DNA of 64,000 nt from Phocoena phocoena (GCF_963924675.1 NC_089224.1:41149158-41213157); one strand, 5' to 3'; shown: positions 1 to 11,799, counted from the first letter of the stretch. Notes: generated by a model not told the origin, from the letters alone. Numbers and translations are program-made.

Positions 1-104
1 GAACGTTCGCTGTGGGCGTGATCATTTGGAGGAGTTCCAAAGAAAAGAGGCACTTGGAGCTTATTCAGTTGGTTTATCCGTTCTTTTTACAAATAATAAA
101 AAAA

Positions 105-330
105 CACTTATACAGTGCTTCCTATGTTTAAATACTGTTCTCTGGGTGCTTTGCATATATCAACTCATTTAAACCTTTAAACAATCCTATTAAATGCATT
201 CATTCTATTATTAACTCCATTTCAGAGTCATTAAAGCACAATAGTCCAGTCACACAGCTAATAAGTGGCAGAGCTGGAAATTGAACGCATGTTCTTTGGT
301 AACAGAGTCCATGCATTTAATCATTATAAA
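105..330 (+). repeat. MIR SINE
   Basis: This is an old mammalian-wide tRNA-derived SINE in sense orientation. The conserved core can be followed in order: a stretch ending in 'caactcattt' with hexamer-like Y-rich flanks, a 'ccatttcagag' block, 'cacacagctaataagtggcagagctgg' type sequence near 251-277, and the terminal part with 'acgcatgttctt'. Divergence is high, as expected for MIR. Edges are approximate. Confidence 0.8.
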
Positions 331-842
331 ATAGAGGGCTTCTTAAGGAAGCATCGATTCAACATCTAATCTGGGTTGGGTACTGAGGTTAGAGAGATGA
401 GGAAGTGCTATCCCTGCTTTAATGGCTTTCACAGCAAGAGTAGGAGACAGGCAGGCAGATACGCAATTACTGATTGATATCATAGGGGCTATTAATAGGG
501 GGATCTGATGTTCCAGTTGGCCTGGGTTAGTCCCAGTTGACACCTGTCACCAAGCATAGTTATTAGTAGTGTTTTCTTTTACATTCAACAGTGTGTTGTT
601 TGGGATCATAAATTACATGGCCTCTGTTAGCTCTGTTAAAGGGGTATGGGAGGTGATCTGGGATCTCCAAATGCGGGGACCTGAGTGTTCGGGACAGAGC
701 TTCCTCTGACTGAGACTCATAGGATGAGAAGTTTTCCAGGTAGGAGAGGGACACTGAAGCTAAAGGAAAGGGTACAGGAGGGTGAGAGTTCTGGATGCGT
801 TCGGGAAGGAGCCAGCAGATTGGGCTGCCGTGGTGGAGTGCT
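331..842. other. Low-copy interval, possible L2 trace
   Basis: No gene is visible. Around 360-500 a block resembling the minus strand of the L2 3' region (a 'ccctgctttaatggcttt' motif followed by a 'ggagacaggcaggcagat' motif) suggests a worn L2 fragment, but the match is weak. The short open frames here have no recognisable protein similarity. Confidence 0.4.
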
Positions 843-985
843 GACACTGAAACCCGGCTACACATTAGAGTCACCTGGAGAGCTCTTGAAACTCCCCTTG
901 CCCAGGCTGCACCAATTAAATAGAATCTCTGGAGCTGACTTTTAAAGCTCTCCAGGTGATTACAATGTGATTTGAGAACCTTGGT
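843..985. mobile_element. MER5A-like DNA transposon relic
   Basis: The two ends are imperfect inverted repeats: 'cacattagagtcacctggag' near 861 is mirrored by 'ctccaggtgattacaatgtg' near 951-970, and the middle contains the 'agaatctctgga' block. This is the layout of MER5A/5B, a short non-autonomous hAT-Charlie element. It encodes no protein. Confidence 0.82.
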
Positions 986-2699
986 GGTGGAAAGCCCTTG
1001 AGAGGCAGGTAAGAAGTGATGGGTGAGTGGGAATGGGGAAACCAGGCAAGGACCAATTCATGGAGTAATGTGGTCATAACCAAAGGTGCTGCTACCTGTC
1101 CCTGAATGTCCAGTCTTTCTGCAGAGCCTTAGTCTGGTTTGGGCAGGTATGGTGAGCTCCCTTTCTTTTCTGTTAGGGCAGCAACATGAGTCTGTAACAG
1201 ACTGCAGTTAGTAGCTTGTACGCTCTATTTACAGCCCTCTAAAAGTGAGCATTGTGGCCTTCATACAGCTTGCAGAAATTCTCTCCACGGCCCGGAGAAC
1301 CTTTCAGTGATACTAAGGGTGCCAAGGATGATTAGACATGTGAGGCAGACCGCGTTTCTATATCATAAGGGTGGGCATGAAAACACCTTCGAACAATTCT
1401 TTCTGTGAAAACACAAGCCCTAAAGTACATTATGTATGAAAAATATTCTCCATAGATTCCTGTGAAGGAAACTGAAGGTTAATTAGCTTGTCCTGTCTCT
1501 TGATTATTTACCAGTCCAGCTAATTGTTAGAAGGTGGAACCTGCTAATTAGCAAGACTGATTTAAGGTAGAAAGTGAAATTACAAGGGTTAATAGTAATG
1601 GCCACACTGCCCTTTGCAGAAGGACCCTCTGCTCTGTAGCTACTTTAAGGGTAGTATCCAGCTCCCCTGCAGGGAAGATATTAACACCTGCCCCTCAGGC
1701 CGGCAACTGGGATGAGGAAGAGATAAGTTCACTCTACTGAACAAGCAGGTTTTACTGAGCTAGGGGAAAGGGACCCTTGCACAGGGCTCTGTGCCTCAGC
1801 TGCCTCTTCTTCAGCTCTCCTCTGGCTCTGCCTCTCTTTCTCTACAGTGCCGTGTGTCCTCAGAACCACCTCATGTCTTCACGGCCACTGGAGCTTGCCT
1901 CCTCCACTTCTGGACAAACCTTTGGATATTTGGGACACTGGAACTTCCAGCCTAAGTAGTCCTGAGCCTGCTTCCAAGGCCCACATGAGTCTGTTTCCGA
2001 GGAGTTTTCTCTTGGGGGAGGCACAACCAAGGTGTTGGTGGGCCCACGAGTGGGCTTGAAATGTGGTCTTGGGGTGGCTGTTTGTGAGGGTGGGGATAGA
2101 GACGGAGTTTGGATGTGAGGATTGGAGTGCCCACATGCATGCAAGTTGCCACCCATTGGAGGACAGAACCAGGGTGGGGAGTAAAGGAGGAAGAGCTGGC
2201 TCTTCCCAAGCTCCGCGTCCTGGCACAGAACCCCACGGGGTCCAAGAGTTATGAATTTGAATCTAACCTTCTAGGTCATTATTAAGGTACATTTGTTGAG
2301 GTAAGAGGATAGAAACTATTTTATTTAAATTTTGTTAACTGTTTTATAAGTTTTATATAATTAGGTATGTGGGTTTCCATTTGGACTCTTGCCCTGGGCC
2401 CTTAAAAAGTTAAGGGTAAGCCTGGAGCTGGATCACGTAAATGATACATAGAGAAACATGGGTCACCTGAGAGGTGGGTGACAGACAGGATAGCTGTTTA
2501 ATTAGCTGAAGCTCATTTGCCCAATATTCTGCATAGTATCAAATGAAACTCAGCCAATTATTATCCCAGCACCGGGTGCAGGTAAAAGTGCCATGTCAAA
2601 ATCTGTGACTAGGTCAGACCCTGGCATTGCAGAAGCAGGAGGAGGGGACCACGTTTGTATCTTAGCACTTTCTAGTGAATCCATTCATGGGTGGAATCA
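986..2699. other. Low-copy interval without a gene
   Basis: I find no repeat of clear identity and no coding exon. Positions 1440-1575 and 2480-2580 are AT-rich with several TAATTA-type homeodomain core motifs and might be conserved non-coding DNA. Positions 1777-2250 are more GC-rich and carry several overlapping short open frames on both strands. None resembles a known protein and there is no CpG-island-like density. Confidence 0.5.
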
Positions 2700-2870
2700 A
2701 TAGAAATTGAGTACTTCCCCTGTGTCAGGTATTGTATTCACCACTTTGCTTTTGTTATCTTTTTTATTCCATGCCAAGCAGGTGTTATCATTCCCATTTT
2801 AGAGATGTAGAAACCTTTGTCTGAGAGATTAAACAACTTGCCTAATATCCTGTAACAAATAACAGGATTT
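2700..2870 (+). repeat. MIR SINE fragment
   Basis: Sense MIR core: 'gtgtcaggtattgtattcac', then 'tcccattttagagatg', then 'aacaacttgcctaatat'. These match the order of the MIR central region. The copy is diverged and its 3' end is not clear. Confidence 0.7.
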
Positions 2871-3002
2871 ATTTGTTGGTCCCCAACCAAGACTCAGCTT
2901 CTTGAGGTCATGCTTTTTTTTAACCCTGATTCCCTACCATCAGAGTGGGAGATGTCTTTTGAGGCAAAATTATCCTAAGATGTTGTTTCGCTTTTTCAAG
3001 AT

Positions 3003-3070
3003 TACTTCTTTTTTCCTTTTTCCCATTTCACCCCCCACTCAGCTGACCCCCTTCCTCCTCCCCCTCCCCT
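3003..3070. other. Polypyrimidine tract, C-run cluster
   Basis: The plus strand is almost purely pyrimidine, with C-runs at 3031-3036, 3047-3051, 3060-3064 and 3066-3069. The minus strand therefore has four G-runs of 4-6 with loops of 1, 8 and 10 bases. That is a marginal G-quadruplex pattern. No function is implied. Confidence 0.5.
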
Positions 3071-3072
3071 GA

Positions 3073-3660
3073 CTTTTGAGTAAATCACCCTAATTATCAA
3101 CTTTGTAAATGAAGTTCTAAGTAAACCATTTAAGTTTATTCCTATTAGATGGAACAACAGATTAGAAATCCAGTGCCACCTGGGGTGGGAACGTGGGAAC
3201 GTGTTAGATTTCCATGCTAATGCTCATGCATGTTTTATGCCTTAGATTAGCAGCTAATGTGGTCATTGATCATCTCATGTCATATGAGCTACAAACCTGC
3301 TGCTTTGAGCTAATTCTTTTAAAAACTTGTTTCCAAATCAGTATTCAAAGTCCAGACAAAGGTTTCTGTTTTGGAAACGAGGTCATATTTGCTTTTGGTA
3401 GGGGTCAAAAACATTTCTCTGACTATTTATGCTCTTTGTAGATAATAAACAGGGTGTAATATATCATTGGAGCAAGTTAGGTTTGAGAAATTGCCAAAGG
3501 AAAAATACTTCCTAAAATGTAGTCCTACAAATCCTTTTTGTACCCTATGTAGTTTCCTTCTATGCTATGTATAAGTCAAAAATATGTTAAAAGTTTTCAT
3601 TTGAAAGCCTATTCAATTTGTATTTAAATTGCCTAAGCATTTACCCCATTAAGTAGGAAA
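3073..3660. other. Low-copy interval
   Basis: AT-rich sequence with no recognisable repeat, RNA gene or coding exon. The single open frame near 3214-3441 has no recognisable similarity and lacks codon periodicity that I can judge. Confidence 0.5.
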
Positions 3661-3900
3661 CTGAGGGCATTTTTTTTTTTTTTTTTTTTTTTTTTTGCGG
3701 TAGGCGGGCCTCTCACTGTTGGGGCCTCTCCCGTTGCAGAGCACAGGCTCCGGACACGCAGGCTCAGCAGCCATGGCTCACGGGCCCAGCCGCTCCGCGG
3801 CACGTGGGATCTTCCCGGACCGGGGCACGAACCCGCGTCCCCTGCATTGGCAGGTGGACTTTCAACCACTGCGCCACCAGGGAAGCCCTGAGGGCATTTT
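3661..3900 (-). mobile_element. CHR-2 SINE with target-site duplication
   Basis: A tRNA-Glu-derived cetacean SINE in antisense orientation. It begins with a run of about 29 T (the poly-A tail read backwards), continues through the CpG-rich CHR-2 body, and ends with the tRNA-like head 'gcgccaccagggaagccc'. The duplication 'ctgagggcattt' flanks it at 3661-3672 and 3889-3900. On its own strand the B box reads GGTTCGTGCC. A short body and long tail suggest a relatively recent insertion. Confidence 0.95.
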
Positions 3901-3949
3901 TGTTTCAAGTTATATCACTCTGCCGTTACTGAGGTCTAGCTCACATTCT

Positions 3950-4150
3950 GGTCTGTTCACTTAAGTACTGTGTGACCTTAAAGAAATCCTTATCATCTCT
4001 GAGTCTCAGTTTCTTTATCGGAAATGTGAGACTCATGGTAGCACTTACCTCACTGGGTGGTTATAGGATTGACCAAGACAATGAATGGAAAGTATTTAGT
4101 TATAAGTCTGGCACTTAGTAAATACTCATATAAACATTTGTGATTATTTG
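3950..4150 (-). repeat. MIR SINE, antisense
   Basis: Antisense MIR order is visible: 'tgtgaccttaaagaaatcc', 'gagtctcagtttctttatc', 'cttacctcactgggtggtt', and a terminal 'ggcacttagtaaatactca'. The match runs over most of the element, though diverged. Confidence 0.82.
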
Positions 4151-4160
4151 ATTGCTCTTC

Positions 4161-5794
4161 CATGTAGAAAGTCATCTTGGCTAAAATATGATGAACAAGA
4201 AGTTCACTGATGAAGTGGGGCAGTAGTTGCTCACCTCTTTTTCTTCTTCTTTTTTTTTTTTCTGAGCAGATGTAGAAACCAGCCACAACTCAGTCCTATG
4301 CACTGGAAAACTGGTGGTGGGTTGACAAGAAATTATGTTTACACTTCAAGAAGGACACTTCAATGTCTTCAGAATCTGAGCTGGACCTCCAGCTAACTCA
4401 CGGGTAGAGGACGAACAGAGGACCCCAAACAAACCCATACTCTGGAGGAACCATCTCAACACTGAGCAGGGACACCACCCCTTCAGCCTAGAAAGAGGGT
4501 AAGTTCAAACTGTGCTTTACACAGTTGGTCACGGAGAGGTACGGTTCATTGCTCTGCTACAACCATTAGGGGAAGAAGCTAAAAGTTGGCCGATGCCAGC
4601 TCCCTTTTTTGACTTTTGACCTCCCCTTCTCTCTATGCATACATCTCTGTAAACCTTGAAATTAATGCATCCCTGGGGAAAATGGGCAGGGATAGCAGTT
4701 GTTGTTGTTGTTGTTTTTTCCATTTCTGGGGAATTTCTCCAGGAGCACCCATGGGGATCCAGGGCTGCTCTGATGCTGGCAGAGTGCAGGCAAGGCAATC
4801 TGGGCTCTGGGTTTGGCATTCGGCTCTCTCTCTTGCAGCTGCATCACAAGAGCCTGGGGAGCATTAGGCAGCAACGTGAGGCTCTGGATGATTCTCTGGC
4901 TGCCAATAACCTCATGCCTTTGAGGCTGAAGGATAGAAGTTTCGGTGATTAGGGAATATTTGATTCAATAGTAAAGTCCCTGAAGTATAGTGGAACCAGC
5001 CATGACTAGTGGCAAGGGTGGGTGGTCTGGGTGAGACAGTTCTTCCTGAAAGTGTTTGCTAGGCAAAGTTTCCTATATAATCTTGTTTTTATTTATTTGT
5101 TTGATGGTTGAGGGGATTCGGATGGAGCTGTGCCACCAAATCTACAAAAGTATTGGAGAATTCACTTATTTAGATTTGCTCTTTCCCTGTGTGAAACTTT
5201 GCAATGCTCTTTGAATTATAAGAGAGAGTTCCAAAGACAATTACAGGATAGTTTCCTCGCAGGAAACCCGAGGTTTTCTTCATCCATTTTATTTCTATAT
5301 GCAGAAAGAGTGACTTTAAACATACGAATATGTGTATATATTTTTGAGTTAGGCTCTTCTCTTTTACGTAGAGACCAAATGTATAATTTCATAATTCATT
5401 GAAGACAACTTTGTTTAGATATGTTATCCTCTCCATTGAATGTATAATTAGGATCTTTGTTAACAAATCAAAACAGCTTTCCTATTTAGAAATTCCACCC
5501 AAGCTCTTAGTACAATGCTGAGAACACGTTATATACTTAGCCCATTGATGAATGAACAAGGTTGGATTCAATAAAGAAAAATGTAAGGTATTAAACTTGA
5601 CAGAGAAGAAATATTCAGAGACTCAAGATGGTAATGGGCTTCCCAGGTCACAGAGTTGAAGAAAATGTTCTAGAAATGTAAGATGGCAAAAATAAATCAG
5701 AATAAAACTATGGTTGTAATTATTGTTAGAAAAATATGGAGGCTAGAAATTGTCTCCTGTATTAAAAGATGGACCAACAGTCTGCTGGATGTCC
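4161..5794. other. Low-copy interval with simple repeats
   Basis: There is a pyrimidine-rich CTT/T stretch at about 4236-4262 and a short GTT repeat at about 4698-4713 followed by a T-run. Several short open frames overlap around 4529-4952 on both strands; they share the GTT repeat (read as poly-V, poly-C or poly-N) and are not credible proteins. No gene or clear mobile element is visible. Confidence 0.5.
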
Positions 5795-6012
5795 TAGAGT
5801 GTAGACTCTGGAGACAGATTGTTGGTTATGGGCCCTGAGAATGCTCTTTCCATCTATGGGGTCCTGGGCAAGTAGCTTAGTTTCCTCTTCTGTAAAATAA
5901 TAATATAGTAGTAATAATATCTGCCTTAGAGGACTTTTGGGAGGATTAAAAGAAGTCACTCACATAAAAGGGACTGGACCATAATAAACATTTAATAACT
6001 GGGGCCATTATT
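5795..6012 (-). repeat. MIR SINE, antisense
   Basis: The tRNA-like head region ('gtagactctggagacagatt'), 'tcctgggcaagtagcttag', 'tttcctcttctgtaaaat', and the terminal 'aataaacatttaataact' are present in order. A nearly full-length old MIR. Confidence 0.82.
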
Positions 6013-6759
6013 AGATCCATTATTTGGGAGCATAATTAACCTTTCAGTAAGGTCATCTTGATGAGACTTGTATATTCTTCTGGGGTTACTGATTTTTGAA
6101 ATCTGATTTCTTTACAGATGCCAAAGACAGAGAATAGGCTAGGGTGATAGACTCTATAGTGGCCTAATGGGGTGTCGGATCTCCTATAGACCTCGAGATC
6201 CTATACTGGCACTGTTGCTCTTTCTCATTTCCCTTACGATGCTGTTCCTCGCTGGACTGACTTCCCTGGGCCCAGCTGCTGCTTTAGGGGCATAGCCAGT
6301 ACCGTGAGATTGGTCCCACTCCTTCCCTTTCTATCAAGCCCTGAAAATGATAAAGGTTGCATGCTTATGAAACCTGAGGATAACACTGCTCCGAGAGGGA
6401 GAGCTAATTCCTGGATAACCAAGCAAGGTTTCAGAGGTTACAGCTAAACTATACTGAAAGATACAATTCGCTAAAGCTAAATACATAGTCTCTCATTTAT
6501 ATAAAGATAAAGCAATAAATTATTCAAGCATGAGCTTGAGAACAGTGATTCCATAATCTAGAGAACTTTCTTGATTTCAAGGTCAAGATGAGACAGTAAA
6601 ATGCCTTGGGGCCTGGTATGTTCCATACTACCGTTGACTATTGCCATCCATGCAGGAGTTGGCCTGAACTTCCCGGGTTCCCAGATCTAAAATGACAGTC
6701 ACTGATGTTGGAAGACCAAGCAGCTAGCTAGGCTGACTCATTAGGGAAGTAGCTTACTA
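6013..6759. other. Low-copy interval
   Basis: No repeat, RNA gene or coding region could be recognised. The short antisense frame at 6234-6422 has no recognisable similarity. Confidence 0.45.
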
Positions 6760-6990
6760 CTAAAGTGCATGTACTGTAATTTGAGCCACACATTGTATCT
6801 TCATTATCTCATTTAATTGAAGCAGCCTATAAAATACGTATCATATCCTCATTATAGTATGCATGTCACAGACCTGCTGGTTTGCTTTCGAAAAGTCAGA
6901 AGAATCAACATTCAATCAGACGTGCTAAGTCCTCTGGTCTACCGTTTAGGACGAGGAAGAGTAGAGTTACAGGAAAGTCTCTCAAGGTCA
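6760..6990 (+). repeat. MIR SINE fragment, degenerate
   Basis: The segment 'cattatctcatttaattga' followed by 'tatcatatcctcattatag' follows the MIR core order. The remainder is too diverged to align by eye. Confidence 0.55.
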
Positions 6991-7439
6991 GCTCGTAACT
7001 GATGCCTCCACTTAAATGGTTGTTGACAAACAGTTGTAGTGAGGGGAGAGCAATCGGAATATTTTCTACAGATTATGTCATATGAAAAATAGTTGAAGGA
7101 ACTAGGAAGTATTTTGTTTAGAAAAAAAGGAGGTTTAAAGGAAATATGATTGCCTTTTTCACATACTTCAATGTCTTGTCACGGAAAGAGGCATTTCGCT
7201 TAGGTATTCTGTGCTCCTCCAAGGAATTGAGCCAGGACAAAGAGGTATAAGTATCAGTTATACAGATTCAATATAAGGAAGGACTTCTTAAACTGGAGAT
7301 GTCCAAAATACTACGTGTGGCCTAGAGGGAAAGTGAGGGTCCCTTCTTCAGAATTGCTTAAGCAGTTACTGAAAGGCCGTGCCTACCTCAGAGACCGAAA
7401 GGCTGTCAAGTACAATGGATAAGCACAGGAAATCTGCCA

Positions 7440-7615
7440 CTAGAGAGTCTGGATGCTCCTCCTGGCTCTGTCTGACAGTAGCTGGGAGATTGTGGGGAAG
7501 TTACTCTCTGACTCTCAGTACCTACCTCATAAATCCTCATGGATGTTCATAGATGTAAAGTGATATATAGTAACAACACAGATAATGTTAGTTATTTCTT
7601 ATGATTATTATCTGG
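7440..7615 (-). repeat. MIR SINE, antisense, degenerate
   Basis: Matches to the head ('gagtctggatgctcctcct'), the 'ggaagttactctctgactc' block and the 'cctacctcataaatcctca' block occur in MIR antisense order. Divergence is high. Confidence 0.68.
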
Positions 7616-8801
7616 GAATGCTGTAGAGAGATTTCTGTAAAGAGCAGAAGGTTTGTTAGAGCTCTTTCCCATTTGAAGACAGTTATTCATAATAATACAA
7701 TAAAACTCTGTTAATGTTATGGATGCACCATTGAGCCTGTGAAACACTATATATGCTTAGGGTCAACATGACAGATTTTACTTCATCACTGTAAATACAA
7801 CCCAAGTACAAATGGAGACATACAGGTAAAAGAAGAGAGAGGAGCATACATTTTATAAGGCCTGATACGCTGATAGCTGTTCTGAAGAGACTGGCTTAAA
7901 TGTTAATTTTGGCAATTTCTATTGCCTATTCCATCTATCAGTTATAGTGTACATAAACAGCATAAGGTGTTTTATGTTAATGCTCGAGAATGATTTTTTA
8001 AATTTCATGTGAGTAAACCAGGCATATTGTTAACAATATAATTTGGGCTAAATTGAGCTCTTAGTAAATTGTGAACGGTTTATTATTATTCACTGGAATG
8101 CATTTACTCTGCTAATGCAGTATTGCAGCTTTTTAATTATATGTTAATAGTATAACAGCCAAAGTCAAGTGCTATTAATAAAATGGTATAACTAAACGAT
8201 CGCATTTGTAGCATTCTATGGCTTTCTTCATATTTTATTAGTAAAGTTGAAAAATAAGATGTGACAGAAAAGAATAAAAAGCAAAAGCAATTACTGCATT
8301 CGATATAAATGATGGAAAACTTGGGTTGTGTGCTCTCAGCTAAAGCAAAGCAAGATGTAATACAGTGCCTGGTCCATTGCTCTACAACGACCGAATGAAT
8401 GGCGGTTGATCAAGAAACAATTCTATTGACAGTTTCATTGCCTTAAATTAGAATTCTTGTTCAACCTGTGTCTATACAGGTAAAACGAAGCAGAGAATTG
8501 TTATTTGTTCGGCAAATTAAGGAAGAAGAGAAAGAATATGAATAACACATTCCCTCCCTCCGTTTTTTCCTGTAGTGGAAGATCTATATTCAGTAGTTAG
8601 ATGTTTTCTCCTCTTTTTCCACTTCATTTTGTCTGTGAAAAAGAGGATGGTGTGATCACCATATGTAATGGAGGGCGAATGTAGCAGTTTTCAAATTTTT
8701 CCTCTCATGAGTTGGGTGTTCTTGAGTAATAAGTATATCCGTATCAAATAAATAACTGGGGTAAATCTAGAATCCTGTACTTATATTTAAAAACATAGTG
8801 T
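7616..8801. other. Low-copy, AT-rich interval; candidate conserved element
   Basis: No repeat or coding region is visible. Between about 7860 and 8240 the sequence is repeat-free, AT-rich, rich in TAAT/ATTA cores, and uninterrupted by low-complexity runs. It resembles the distal regulatory DNA often seen in gene deserts. This is inference from composition only. Confidence 0.4.
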
Positions 8802-9026
8802 GGGGCTTCCCTGGTGGCGCAGTGGTTAAGAGTCCGCCTGCCGATGCAGGGGACACGGGTTCGTGCCCCGGTCCGGGAAGATCCCACATGCCGCGGAGCG
8901 GCTGGGCCCGTGAGCCATGGCCGCTGAACCTGCGCGTCCGGAGCCTGTGCTCTGCAACGGTTGATGCCACGGCAGTGAGAGGCCTGCGTACCGCAAAAAC
9001 AAAACAAAACAAAGCAAAACATAGTG
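8790..9026 (+). mobile_element. CHR-2 SINE with target-site duplication
   Basis: The only CHR copy in sense orientation. The duplication 'aaaacatagtg' lies at 8790-8800 and 9016-9026. The body starts 'ggggcttccctgg', with a pol III A box TGGCGCAGTGG at 8815-8825 and a B box GGTTCGTGCC at 8858-8867, then the CpG-rich CHR-2 middle, and an A-rich tail interrupted by C (CAAAA units). The target sequence before the left duplication is T/A-rich, consistent with L1 endonuclease. No functional tRNA is implied. Confidence 0.95.
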
Positions 9027-9183
9027 ATGTAATTACAGAGAGGAGATTGGACTTCACGGCAATAAATTTAAAATGTTAGGGGATTTCCCCAAACTCTTCA
9101 ATGTCAGTCAAGGATGTGATTACAACTCCAGCATTCTCCTGCTGCCCTGGAACCGAAAGGAAGGGCCATGAGTCCTGCTAGGG

Positions 9184-9239
9184 TGGAGACCAATGGAGAT
9201 GGCTGAGCAGATGGAGACCAATGGAGATGGTTGACCAGA
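9184..9239. repeat. 28-bp tandem duplication
   Basis: Two adjacent 28-base units (9184-9211 and 9212-9239) differ at two positions. Each starts 'tggagaccaatggagatgg'. This is a local duplication in otherwise low-copy sequence. Confidence 0.9.
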
Positions 9240-11149
9240 ATGGAGAGAAAACTCAAGCTATGTCAGATGAGTAATTATGGGGAAAACCTGATAATGGAGA
9301 GACAACCAGGAGACAATGATAGCTATGCTTAAATATTTTAAGGGCTAAAATGAGAAAGATGGAATAGATTCATTTTGTATCAAGGGTAGCCAATAAGAAA
9401 GGCATATGTGTGAAAACCATAAAAAAGATTATAATAGGAAAATGCATTATTAGTATATTATGATGTACTACCTTTCTAGTGCGAATTCCACTATTTAGGG
9501 TTCTTTTGTCAAAACCATTTCAGCACTTGAAAAGGATTCTATGGAAGTTTTTAAATCCTAAGTTGAGTGATTGATAAATTATCTTGTGATTCTGTGAGTC
9601 CACAAGTTAAATAATCAAATTTTTATTGCTCTGCCATAATCATGATATAATAGTTGTTAAATAGTTTGAATTTCCTAACTGAAAAATTCTATAAATATAG
9701 AGGTTGTTATTTTCATAAGGAGTTCAATGAAAGAAAGAAAAACAGAGCTGTGAACTATTTTTAAGTAGTAATAGGTTTTAACTAAAATATGTGAGGATAA
9801 TATTATAAAAATAGAAATGCATTTACTAATTAAAATTCTAAGGAGCTGTTTTCATGAGGGTTTTCTGCCCTTTTCCACCACACATCCCTCAGAAGATCAC
9901 ATTATCACTGATAAAAGCACCGTCTAAAATAGTGAACGTTGTGCCATTAAAATTAACATTGATTTGTATAATTTTGGAGAGAAAAAGGGAGGTAAGTAGA
10001 GGATCATGAAAGTCATGCAAAAATTTTCATCAAAATAATTACAAATATATATATATATGCATACATACACAATGATGTGAATGTCATCACTGGATAGTGA
10101 ATATGAAAAATCAGTCAGGTAACAGCAGCTGGTATGAATTTCTACCATATAAACCAGTGGTAGAATTTAATGCTATGCTTATGGTTGTTATTGTGTTTTC
10201 CTCTGGAATTGCTTCCCTTCTTGCATCCGTGCTTATATAAAATGGGTTTAAGTGCACTGAGTGCTCTTTAATATCATATAAGCCCTGTATGTAAAATATT
10301 TTCTCAGTGAGAATTTGACTTAAATTTTCTTTCTGTCGTCTTCAGACCACTGACCTGAGAGACTAAGGATTTACTTAAAATTGTTGCAATAAACAGAAAG
10401 CTTTCAGTTTTCATTGAATGGTCATTTATTGGAGCTGTTCTGGCCTCTCTTGTGTAGCCTAGCCTCTGTTTCCCTGTTCCCATATCTATCAGAGTTTGCA
10501 TGTCTAATTGGACATTCTACTAAAATGAAAATCTTAACTAGGGACCAGTCCAAAGAAAATGTAGGTTTTAAGAACTTTTTGATGTGAGGTATATGTAGAT
10601 ATGACTTCAAGAGACTACTGTCTAGTCTATGGTAGTATGAAAATTAAAGCCATAAAAATCAGCTGACCCCTAAATAACTTTTTATTTTTAATTTTTTCCA
10701 AAAATTCAGGGCAATGTATTTATTACCTTGACCAAGGCTTCTATGTAACATCAATCACAAGTCCTTGCCTTCGTTGTTATTGTTGTTCTATGATAATGTT
10801 GTCAAAGTTTTAAAAGAAAGATTATTGGATAATAACATTAAATTAACATAATTTAAATAACTATAAATTTCATAATAAAGAGTTCTTATCTATATATTAC
10901 ATGCATCATATAGCCATATTTAGAAATTATTTAATTTTAGGCATTCATACATATTTTTAAATGGCTCAATTGAGAAAAAATCCAAAGACGTAAAGAGGCA
11001 TCTGAAAAGAGAATTGCTGCCATACGTTTTAAGAAAACTATAATGTAAATGTAAAGTTCACTGCATTAGAGATAAATTTAATTAAAAATATGAAACTCAC
11101 ATGTATTTGTGCAATACTAAAGCTTGACTTTCACGGAATTTTATTTTTT
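9240..11149. other. Low-copy, AT-rich interval
   Basis: No gene or well-matched repeat is visible. A short AT dinucleotide run lies near 10046-10059. The several open frames of 60-75 residues have no recognisable similarity. Confidence 0.45.
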
Positions 11150-11799
11150 CGGATTTTGTTTGTTTTCCCTTATTTGCGATCAGAAAAGAAGTTTGATTTT
11201 TTTCTCTTTTCAATCAGTCTTGTTAAAGGTTTATCAATTCTTAAAAAATCTTTAAAATATTATCTCTTGATGTTGTTGATTATTGTACTGATATTTCCTG
11301 TTCATTTATTTTTTCCCTTAATCTTCTTTTTTGTACTTTCTTTAGGTGTGATATTTTCTTAGGTTATGTTTCAGGTTCTCTTCTTTTCTACTATACAGAT
11401 TTTAAAGCCATACATTTTCCTCTAAGCACTCTTTAGCTGCATTCCCCTAAATATTGATCTGTCCAATCTTCATTGCTATTCAACTCAAACTACTTTCTAA
11501 TATCCATTTTTATTTATTCTTTCACCCATTATATAGAGAAGTATTGGCTAAGTTTCAGGGAACTAGGGTTTTCTAGTCATCTTTTTGTTAGTCTAGCTAA
11601 TTTCACTGTGATCAGAGAATATATTCTCAGTAATTTCAAGCATTTGAACATTGTTGAGGCTTTCTTTAAGGCTGCTATGTGGTTAATTTTGGAAAATATT
11701 CCATGGGAACTTGAGTGGGATGTGAATTCTACTGTTGTGTGCAAAGTCTTCTCTCTGCTTATATGTACCATTTGGGTGCATGTGTTAATCGTGTGACTT

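Noticed and set aside
3633..3964. Overlapping open frames on both strands with Gly/Pro/Arg-rich products (also around 8744-9079, 27500-27916, 48704-49012, 52227-52465 and 53351-53912)
   Set aside because: All are translations of CHR-2 SINEs, which are GC-rich and open in several frames. They recur with each insertion.
4529..4952. Frames with poly-valine, poly-cysteine or poly-asparagine runs
   Set aside because: The runs come from a GTT trinucleotide repeat read in different frames.
8802..8880. tRNA-like sequence with A and B boxes
   Set aside because: It is the tRNA-derived head of a CHR-2 SINE; the tRNA fold is not preserved and the element continues into the SINE body and tail.
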